Source: Bacteroidaceae bacterium (GTDB taxonomy: Bacteria > Bacteroidota > Bacteroidia > Bacteroidales > Bacteroidaceae). From it: DNA of 8,897 nucleotides. This document shows, one piece after another, positions 1 to 6,107 of this stretch (position 1 is its first letter; each line of letters begins with the position of its first letter). Below the pieces are notes generated by a model that saw only the letters and a program-made list of their open reading frames with translations, had not been told where the DNA came from and searched no databases. The DNA is taken from the NCBI GenBank assembly GCA_017466965.1, contig JAFTTD010000119.1, positions 1 to 8,897 of the forward strand, in the 5' to 3' direction. Position numbers and translations under genes: made by a program.

Positions 1-895
1 CCATCCAAAACTTGACAGAGAAATAAAGAACGAGAACAATATGCTCATCGGACGCACACTGCGAGAAATAGGAATGGACGGACACAAGTTCCAGGTTGTC
101 GCAATCAAGCGCGACGGTGAAACGGTAATACCATACGGAGATGTGAAAATACTCGCTCGCGACCTCGTATTCTTCATGACCACACGCGACCAGATAAATT
201 CCATCCGCCACCTTTCGGGCAAGGATGACTACCCAAATGTCAAGCGCGCCGTAATAATAGGAGGAGGAAAACTCACCGTTCGCACAGATTGGGCTCTGAG
301 CGACGACCTTGATGTGAAAGTCATTGAACCCGACCCTGCAAGATGTGAAGAACTCAACAGACTGCTTAAGAGCAGAACGCTCGTTCTGAACGGCGAATGC
401 CATGACATGGAACTACTCAACGACGAAGGGTTTGACCAACTTGAAGCCTTCATCGCACTCACCGACAACGACGAAGAAAATATTCTTGCCTGCGTGGCAG
501 CGCGTCGGCGCGGCATAAAGAGAACCATTGCGCAAGTTGAGAACCTTGCCTATCTCGATATGGCAGAAGACCTTGACGTGGGTACAATCATAAACAAGAA
601 AACTATTGCCGCGAGCCATATATACCAAATGATGCTGAAAGCCAATGTTGACAATGTAAAGATGCTCAATGTGGCAGATGCAGAAGTTGCGGAATTCATA
701 GTGAAGAAAGGCTCAAGAGTGACAAAGACCAACATCATGAATCTCGGTTTGCCACGCGGTGTTAACATTGGTGGCATGGTGAGAAACGGACGCGGTGAAC
801 TTGTCTCTGGTAAGACAGTACTGCAAGAAGGAGACAAGGTTGTTGTCTTCTGCATTGCTTCAACACTGAAGCAACTTGACAAATACTTCAAATAA
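1..895 (+). CDS. trkA: Trk potassium uptake system NAD-binding subunit TrkA (5' partial)
   Basis: Peripheral cytoplasmic subunit that binds NAD(H) and gates the TrkH potassium channel. The frame is open from base 2 to the window edge, upstream of the first Met (base 41), and the sequence before that Met reads like TrkA, so the gene is cut by the window and base 41 is not its start. Numbering from that Met, residues 1-47 are the end of the first RCK_C domain (MLIGRTLREIG start). Residues 67-185 are the second Rossmann RCK_N domain, with GGGKLT at 74-79, an acidic residue E96 after the second strand and TDNDEEN at 141-147. Residues 203-284 are the second RCK_C domain. TrkA proteins are usually about 450 residues with two such tandem units, so roughly the first third is missing here. 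The last glycine of the GxGxxG nucleotide loop is a threonine (T79), so NAD binding by this second half may be weak. It is followed 24 bp later by trkH, which fits a trkAH operon. The identification is confident. Confidence 0.93.
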   Translation, partial: HPKLDREIKNENNMLIGRTLREIGMDGHKFQVVAIKRDGETVIPYGDVKILARDLVFFMTTRDQINSIRHLSGKDDYPNVKRAVIIGGGKLTVRTDWALSDDLDVKVIEPDPARCEELNRLLKSRTLVLNGECHDMELLNDEGFDQLEAFIALTDNDEENILACVAARRRGIKRTIAQVENLAYLDMAEDLDVGTIINKKTIAASHIYQMMLKANVDNVKMLNVADAEVAEFIVKKGSRVTKTNIMNLGLPRGVNIGGMVRNGRGELVSGKTVLQEGDKVVVFCIASTLKQLDKYFK

Positions 896-919
896 GAACA
901 AACAAAAACAACAACAAAA

Positions 920-2404
920 GTGCCGAACTGGAAACTCATTGCAAAGATACTCGGTATCCTCCTTTTTATTGAGGCAGGACTGCTTGCAACCTGTTTATGC
1001 GTGTCATTATTCTATGAAGAAAGCATAATGACCTTCTTTTGGCCAATGTGCCTTGCCCTCGTCCTTGGACTGACAGGATTGACAATAGGCAGAAAGGCTG
1101 GCAAAAACATGAGCCGCAAGGACGGATACATAATAGTGTCATTAGTATGGATTATATTCACGCTTGTCGGAATGTTTCCATTCACCATAGACGGATGCAT
1201 CCCCGACATAGCAGGTGCTTTCTTTGAGACGATGTCCGGATTCACATCTACCGGCTCTACCGTTATCAACGACATAGACTCCGTCTCTAAAGGCGTACTT
1301 TTCTGGCGCAGCATGTCACAATGGATAGGAGGTATCGGAATAATATTCTTCACCATAGCCATTCTTCCTGCTTTCGGAGTGGGAGAAGTGAAACTCTTTG
1401 CTGCAGAATCAACAGGACCGATTCACGACAAAGTGCACCCACGCATCAGCGTTGCAGCAAAATGGATAGGCACAGTATATCTTCTGCTTACAGTCCTTTG
1501 CATAGCATCATTGCTGCTATGCGGAATGAACGTCTTTGACGCTGTAAACATTTCATTCACAACAACAGCTACAGGCGGATTCTGCACTCACAGCGCATTG
1601 CTCCACGAAGTATATAACTCTCCGCTCATAGAATATGTGCTCACATTCTTCATGTTCATATCCGGAGTAAACTACACCCTCATCTATTATACAATTCTGA
1701 AAGGAAGAATCAAACGGTTCTTCATGGATATGGAGCTAAAATGCTACATCATAATAGTGGCTGTGGCAGTAGGAATATGCACAACAGCACTCTATTTTTC
1801 CGACAATTCCACAACACTGGAACTTGCGTTCCGTGAATCCGCGTTCACCGTAATCTCACTTCAGACCACTACAGGTCTTGCAACTTGCGACTACACCACA
1901 TGGCCCGTTCAGCTCATGCCGATACTTCTGTTCGTTATGTTTGCAGGAGCCTGCTCTGGTTCTACAAGCGGCGGATTCAAGTGCATACGAATAACCATAC
2001 TCCAGCGCATACTGCGCAATGAGTTCACACGCATACTTCACCCGAGAGCCGTACTGCCTGTCAGAATAAACAATTCCCCTATTCAGACATCAGTCATACA
2101 AACATTGATAGCATTCGTTGCACTTTTCATAGGAGCGCTATTCATCGGTGCCTTTGTTCTCGCCTTCTTCGGAGTTAACCCCGAATCATCACGCAGTTCG
2201 TTCGACTATTACGAAGCATTCGGCATAGCCATGTCTTCACTCAGCAACGTAGGTCCCGGAATGGGATATTACGGTCCTGTCAATTCATGGGATGTCCTCA
2301 GTCCTGTTGCAAAAGTTATATGCTCATTCCTAATGCTTATCGGACGTCTTGAGATATTCCCTATCATTCTGCTCTTCACTCGAGGTTTCTGGAAAAAAGC
2401 ATGA
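920..2404 (+). CDS. trkH: Trk potassium uptake system membrane subunit TrkH
   Basis: Inner-membrane potassium-translocating subunit of the Trk system, paired with TrkA just upstream. The 494-residue length is normal for the family. The four pore-loop filter segments are visible, each with the conserved glycine: TSTGST (109-114), TTATGGF (215-221), TTTGLA (316-321) and SNVGPG (442-447). AGACSGSTSGGFK (342-354) is the flexible intramembrane loop of the third repeat that gates the pore. The C-terminal GRLEIFPIILLFTRGFWK (475-492) is the usual TrkH end. Many hydrophobic segments fit eight main membrane helices plus pore helices. The start is a GTG at 920: it gives the expected NWKLIAKILG N-terminus, no ATG lies between the trkA stop and this codon, and the next in-frame ATG (codon 37) would delete the first helix. 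The leader is A-rich with no Shine-Dalgarno sequence, as is common in Bacteroidetes. It is in the same frame as trkA, separated by one TAA and eight codons, and is presumably co-transcribed. Confidence 0.95.
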   Translation: MPNWKLIAKILGILLFIEAGLLATCLCVSLFYEESIMTFFWPMCLALVLGLTGLTIGRKAGKNMSRKDGYIIVSLVWIIFTLVGMFPFTIDGCIPDIAGAFFETMSGFTSTGSTVINDIDSVSKGVLFWRSMSQWIGGIGIIFFTIAILPAFGVGEVKLFAAESTGPIHDKVHPRISVAAKWIGTVYLLLTVLCIASLLLCGMNVFDAVNISFTTTATGGFCTHSALLHEVYNSPLIEYVLTFFMFISGVNYTLIYYTILKGRIKRFFMDMELKCYIIIVAVAVGICTTALYFSDNSTTLELAFRESAFTVISLQTTTGLATCDYTTWPVQLMPILLFVMFAGACSGSTSGGFKCIRITILQRILRNEFTRILHPRAVLPVRINNSPIQTSVIQTLIAFVALFIGALFIGAFVLAFFGVNPESSRSSFDYYEAFGIAMSSLSNVGPGMGYYGPVNSWDVLSPVAKVICSFLMLIGRLEIFPIILLFTRGFWKKA

Positions 2405-2419
2405 TTTTATAAGTATCCC

Positions 2420-2446
2420 AACTTTAGCAGGTTTGCTGAAAAAGTT
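2420..2446 (+). terminator. possible hairpin after trkH
   Basis: AACTTT-AGCA at 2420-2429 can pair with TGCT at 2434-2437 and AAAGTT at 2441-2446, with a four-base loop and a three-base bulge. It starts 15 bp after the trkH stop. No T-run follows, so it is a poor classical intrinsic terminator; it may be an RNA 3'-end structure or chance. Confidence 0.2.
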
Positions 2447-2474
2447 AAGAAACTGACTTAAGCTTCGCAAGCCC

Positions 2475-2499
2475 TACTTTCGGTGAATAATACTTTCGG
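2475..2499 (+). repeat. two direct copies of TACTTTCGG, 16 bp apart
   Basis: TACTTTCGG occurs at 2475-2483 and again at 2491-2499, upstream of the putative promoter at 2547. Two identical 9-mers about one and a half helical turns apart could be an operator for an upstream-binding regulator. With only two copies and no known matching regulator, chance or a degenerate intergenic repeat is also possible. Confidence 0.3.
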
Positions 2500-2546
2500 A
2501 ACAAACTGCGTGCATTTTGGAACAACGCTATTTTATTCAAAGTATG

Positions 2547-2554
2547 TAATTTTG
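2547..2554 (+). promoter_or_regulatory. putative Bacteroidetes -7 promoter element for the DUF3943 gene
   Basis: TAATTTTG matches the Bacteroidetes primary-sigma -7 consensus TAnnTTTG. It lies 30 bp before the ATG at 2585, which would give a leader of about 20-25 bases. The matching -33 TTTG is not at the ideal spacing: the nearest TTTG is at 2516-2519, with a gap of 27 bp instead of 19-21. The call is therefore based on the -7 box alone. Confidence 0.4.
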
Positions 2555-2584
2555 CATTGCAAAAACTACTCTGAAATATAAAAA

Positions 2585-2737
2585 ATGGCATTCCATATTT
2601 TTCATTCTATTAATTTACATGCACGCATATTGAGGATTTTCATGTTCCTCGTGTTTGCAATATCCTCGGTTATCAAAGCCCAATCTACAACAAATTTGAA
2701 ACAGGACATAATGATTCCGTTTGGTTCGACCCCGTAA
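2585..2737 (+). other. signal-peptide reading frame of the DUF3943 gene (50 codons)
   Basis: This short frame begins with ATG after an A-rich leader (ATATAAAAA) and encodes a convincing secretion signal ending VIKAQS. It then runs out of family-like sequence and stops at TAA 2735-2737. From about codon 39 the -1 frame (ETGHNDSVWFDP, then on into the barrel protein) is the one that looks like real mature protein, so this is the 5' end of the neighbouring gene and not an independent small protein. Confidence 0.6.
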
Positions 2738-4149
2738 GCGGAGAGCGTGTTCACAAGTTGCGACTCGCCACTTTTGACACCCCTGTCGTAACACGTCAGC
2801 AGCCATTCAAGGCTATAGCCGTTGACTTAGGAATAAACGCCGGCATATTGGCATGGGACCATTTTGTGCAAAAAAGAGAGTGGGCAAAAGTAACATTCAA
2901 CGTCATAAACAATCATTTCAAACGAGGATTCTGTTGGGACGGCGACAGCTTCTCAGGAAATCAGTTTTCACATCCTTACCACGGAGGACTGTTCTACAAC
3001 GCTGCTCGACAGCATGGCATGAGCTACGGAGTGTCATTGCTTTATCCGCTCCTCGGCAGTTTCACATGGGAAATGTTTTGCGAGAGAAATCGCCCTGCCA
3101 TCAACGACCTTCTATCAACGGGAATTGGCGGTGCCGCTTTCGGCGAGGTTACACACCGCACATCTGACATCTTTTTTGACAATTCAGAAAGGGGCACAAA
3201 ACGTGTAGCACGGGAAATCATTGGTTCGCTACTCAATCCCGTCAGAGGAATACAGCGCATGATCTCAGGAGAAATGTGGAGAGTCAGCCCTTATAGAGGC
3301 AAGCACATAATACCCGAACCATACAGTTTCTCCGTCACAGCAGGAGTGCGGCACATGTCAAGACAAAGTAATCTGAACAACGGAATGGATATTCCTTACA
3401 TGAATTTTGCTTTCAGCTATGGAGACCGTTTCGACTCTGTAAACAAGAACCATCCCTACGACTGGTTTACACTTAACGTACTTGCGAATCTATCGCCCGA
3501 CCACCCTACCATAGGGGAAATGGATATTATAGGAAGAATAGCAAGCCGGCAAATTCATCTTAAAAACGGATGGAAAATGGATGCCGCCTTTTATCAGACA
3601 GTAAAGTATGTTGACAACTACGGCGAAGGAGGTCGCTACAGCAACGAACATTCTGATTATCCTGTTATCTCAGAGGCTGTTAGTTTTGGAGGCGGATTAT
3701 ACGCAGAAAAAACCTCAACACACACCTCTGTAAACAACGATTTTATATTCAGCGCAGTGATTCTCGGAGGCACAAATACAGATTATTTCACAACACGGCG
3801 ATATAATTTCAGCACCGGATTCAGCATCAGGAACAACTCACGTTTCTCGCTCAACAAAAAATTCACCATTGGAAACAATCTCTATGTCGCCCGTCTCTTC
3901 ACTCCCGACGGATACACTCCTGAAGAATATGAAGAAATAATACAAAACAACCACGAAGCAAATGTTATGGGCGACAATGGATGCAGCACAGTGATTGTTA
4001 ATCGTGCTTACGCAAACGCAAACATCACAAGCACAATGAAAATTGACTTTTCATACATCATATACCATCGTAACTCCAATTACACTTATTATCCCAACGT
4101 AAACAAAGATATGGGAGAATACAGGATTGGACTATCATATTCATTTTAA
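2585..4149 (+). CDS. DUF3943 family outer-membrane beta-barrel protein, frame-disrupted between signal peptide and mature part
   Basis: The main frame (uninterrupted from 2614 to 4149; the first conventional start in it is only a TTG at 2758) matches the DUF3943 family, a Bacteroidetes family of unknown function. Numbered from the TTG, the core includes FKRGFCWDGDSFSGNQFSHP (54-73), YHGGLFYNAAR (74-84), TWEMFCERNRPAINDLLSTG (103-122), GGAAFGEVTHR (124-134) and GSLLNPVRGIQRMISG (156-171). A tail rich in alternating aromatic strands follows and ends GEYRIGLSYSF, with the terminal Phe expected of BAM-inserted barrels. This frame has no signal peptide. One sits in another frame from ATG 2585 to a TAA at 2735-2737: arginines at 14 and 17, hydrophobic residues 18-30, and a likely cut after A32 (VIKA/QS). 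Joining the two by a one-base backward shift near 2692-2698 gives a normal precursor of about 520 residues. This may be a recent one-base deletion, a sequencing error or programmed -1 frameshifting. Since the body has no other lesion, decay would have to be recent. Family assignment is confident; functionality is not. Confidence 0.8.
2692..2698 (+). other. possible -1 slippery heptamer A AAT TTG
   Basis: In the signal-peptide frame the bases read A-AAT-TTG, which has the X XXY YYZ form of a -1 slippery site. Slipping here moves the ribosome onto AAA-TTT-GAA, exactly the frame of the DUF3943 body, to give ...STTNL-ETGHND. No strong downstream stem-loop and no upstream Shine-Dalgarno stimulator was found, so a mutation at this short A/T run is at least as likely. 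Confidence 0.25.
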
Positions 4150-4436
4150 GCTTGATACTTTTACAAAACTTGGATGTTCATCCTATATTTCTTTGTATCT
4201 CATGGCGTGATTATGAAACTTCAAATACTCATGGTTTTGAGACTTTAATCTTTTCTTTAGCAACCTTGACGGCTGGCAAATTAATTGCATCTTCAATTCT
4301 CAAACGAGTTGGTAATTGGCGTTGTAATACACCTTGCTCATCACGATGTTCTTTTATTATTCATTCAAACATCATAAATAACAACTTATCTAATTTATAT
4401 TCGCTCGTAAAAACGCTCGTAAATCGCTCGTAATTT
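4150..4436. other. convergent intergenic region
   Basis: This 287-bp A+T-rich gap lies between the convergent DUF3943 and AlbA_2 genes. Its right end (4401-4454) holds the tandem and inverted repeats described separately. On the - strand, bases 4360 to 4229 form an open stretch of 43 codons ending in TGA, with a protein-like composition (HRDEQGVLQRQLPTRLRIED near its start) but no start codon. It could be the tail of a lost gene; I do not recognise the family. The overlapping + strand open stretch (4152-4433) looks like low-complexity noise. No att site, tRNA or insertion-sequence end was seen. Confidence 0.5.
4401..4433. repeat. three tandem copies of CGCTCGTAA
   Basis: Identical 9-mers lie at 4402-4410, 4414-4422 and 4425-4433, at steps of 12 and 11 bp. 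The reverse complement TTACGAGCG lies at 4445-4453, inside the last codons (Ser-Leu-Val) of the AlbA_2 gene. The near-helical spacing resembles an iteron or operator array, but the inverted copy also lets each repeat form a hairpin on the - strand transcript. Confidence 0.7.
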
Positions 4437-4454
4437 TTATGATTTTACGAGCGA
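4409..4454 (-). terminator. likely intrinsic terminator of the SIR2-AlbA_2 operon, with alternative stems
   Basis: On the - strand, the 5' arm at 4454-4443 overlaps the last codons of the AlbA_2 gene. It can pair perfectly with any of three 3' arms: 10 bp with 4424-4433, 10 bp with 4414-4423, or 12 bp with 4401-4412. After the middle arm the transcript continues with five U residues (complement of 4409-4413), the classical layout of an intrinsic terminator. An unusual point is that the stem begins inside the coding sequence. Confidence 0.45.
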
Positions 4455-6095
4455 CCATACAGACTTGTTCCCCCGAGTCGTATTTTTGATCTTTTGCTCC
4501 AATCTTAATTTACGTAGAATGTTATCAACCTTATTCTCTTTTTGGCTATCAGAAAGTTGATCGGATAGTACGTCCCATAAGAGTTTTACGATTTCACGTT
4601 TTGTAAGTGTTCCGTGGTCTTTAAGGGAATCTAATAAAAATGCTTCACATTTTTTCTTGTCTAATCCCTTATGCCTTGAATACTCAACTTTTTGATCCAT
4701 AGCATGGGCCACTTGTTTAGATACAAATATATGCGGCAAACGTCCTTCTATCAAATGACGTTTGCGAAGCAGAGCCACAGCATCAGTAGGAATAGCTTTA
4801 CCTTTTTGAACATAATCCAATAATACAGCATCAGTTAAAGATAAGCTTTGATTTGCCAACAACATCAAGCTATAATTTTCATCAATAACAGTGCCTGGGA
4901 GAGTCAATATAACCTCAGTGCTTGTTGACTTGTCATAATCAGGCATAGGTAAATAACGTTCCTTTTGGCTAATAAACATTTTATGAATACCATATCCTTG
5001 TGTATCAATCATTTTAATATTTACCATAGCTTTGACTAACGCAGGATTACGATAGCTTTTAGGAGTCTTTTCACCGGTAATATATTCATTATAGCTTCCC
5101 TCGTAAAAGCTGCCATCGTTTTGGAAAGTAAGTTTATCTTTATCTTCCGTTACTATAATTCGTGCTCCACATTCATATTTTTGATGGGCGATTGAATTAT
5201 GAAGGCCTTCAAGAATACTTTCTGTATCATATTTCCAAACTTCTGCAGGTATAAGTGAATTTTTAGGATAAATTTTGAAACGATAGTTTCTGATACGTCC
5301 CAACAATTCACTTGTTGTACGTATAAAAGGAATAGTATAAATGTCTCCAAATGTCTGACCATCTTGGAAGCATTTCCATACCATCTGAGCGATATGGTTT
5401 AACTTATGTGCTTGTTCTTCTTTACCGACTAGCAACAAAGTTGTGCGTGTTATCTTTCCATCGATGGTAAGACATGCCTTGTCTAAGAATACTTCGTCAC
5501 TCCAACTATCACACGCCTTTGCATATTTAGGGTATCGCTGCTTGTATCCTTCGCGAGCCATGAGTATAGCTTCTGTGTCTAAATCAGTCAATGTAGCATC
5601 TTCTACAATCTGAGCTGTCCAATCAAACTCTGTTTCACGCTCTTCTAAAATTGCAGCTAATCGCGAATCCGTTAATTCTATCAATGAATCGTCCAACCGT
5701 TGCCATGCTTTACTATGTGCATATACAGGAAGTCGTTTCATGTGTTTAGGTACATGAATTACCCACACCGTTTTGTGAGTATCATCAGTAACGAATTCTT
5801 CTACAGACAGTCCTTCAGAAGGTAGATTGGCACATAAATTGATCATACGAAGCCTTGCTTTCTGCACATCATAATTATATGTGTCAGTACCAACGATTTC
5901 TAATGTTTTATCTACAACACCAATAACCAAGTCTCCACCTTCCATGTTAGCAAGAGCAGATACGTAAGATATTACATCATCTTTTTCTTTTCCACTGAAA
6001 TCATTCTTCAGATTCTTGAATTCTTTCCATTCACACCCTTCATTCTCTTTTGGATATTTGGAAAGCAGATATTGTTGTAATTCTTGTTCGAGCAT
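4437..6095 (-). CDS. Schlafen AlbA_2 domain protein with GHKL-like ATP-binding and winged-helix-like C-terminus
   Basis: A 552-residue protein, probably soluble and cytoplasmic. Residues about 18-145 form a Schlafen AlbA_2 domain: EWKEFK (22-27) is the usual E-x-K pattern, and LANMEGGDLVIGV (48-60) is its hallmark. Residues about 285-400 resemble the HATPase_c_4 (GHKL-like) domain that often follows AlbA_2. The N-box-like helix carries E296, N300 and H304 (LEGLHNSIAH); FQNDG follows at 324-328, and the glycine segment DTQGYGI is at 364-370. Residues about 415-460 and 480-550 look like one or two winged-helix units ending RGNKSVWSLVKS. In this family AlbA_2-HATPase proteins are often annotated as putative transcriptional regulators; AlbA-like folds bind nucleic acid, and vertebrate Schlafens cleave tRNA, but bacterial members are mostly uncharacterised. 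The ATG at 6093-6095 lies 12 bp after the SIR2 gene's stop, so the two are very probably co-transcribed and functionally linked. Whether it senses, regulates or cleaves cannot be told from sequence. Confidence 0.85.
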   Translation of the reverse strand: MLEQELQQYLLSKYPKENEGCEWKEFKNLKNDFSGKEKDDVISYVSALANMEGGDLVIGVVDKTLEIVGTDTYNYDVQKARLRMINLCANLPSEGLSVEEFVTDDTHKTVWVIHVPKHMKRLPVYAHSKAWQRLDDSLIELTDSRLAAILEERETEFDWTAQIVEDATLTDLDTEAILMAREGYKQRYPKYAKACDSWSDEVFLDKACLTIDGKITRTTLLLVGKEEQAHKLNHIAQMVWKCFQDGQTFGDIYTIPFIRTTSELLGRIRNYRFKIYPKNSLIPAEVWKYDTESILEGLHNSIAHQKYECGARIIVTEDKDKLTFQNDGSFYEGSYNEYITGEKTPKSYRNPALVKAMVNIKMIDTQGYGIHKMFISQKERYLPMPDYDKSTSTEVILTLPGTVIDENYSLMLLANQSLSLTDAVLLDYVQKGKAIPTDAVALLRKRHLIEGRLPHIFVSKQVAHAMDQKVEYSRHKGLDKKKCEAFLLDSLKDHGTLTKREIVKLLWDVLSDQLSDSQKENKVDNILRKLRLEQKIKNTTRGNKSVWSLVKS

Positions 6096-6107
6096 ATCTG
6101 ATAATCA

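Noticed and set aside
229..939. Several antisense open frames across trkA
   Set aside because: They overlap a well-recognised TrkA sequence, have biased Ser-rich or hydrophobic translations and no family-like features.
2758..2760. TTG at 2758 as the real start of the DUF3943 protein
   Set aside because: It would remove the signal peptide that an outer-membrane protein needs and discard family-like sequence upstream; the ATG at 2585 with a frame change fits better.
4152..4433. A 93-codon + strand open frame after the DUF3943 gene
   Set aside because: Begins two bases after the previous stop, has low-complexity composition, no recognisable domain, and its end consists of the tandem CGCTCGTAA repeats; most likely chance.
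4401..4454. CRISPR array or plasmid iteron origin at the 9-bp repeats
   Set aside because: The repeats are only 9 bp with 2-3 bp between them, too short for CRISPR, and no replication gene is nearby.
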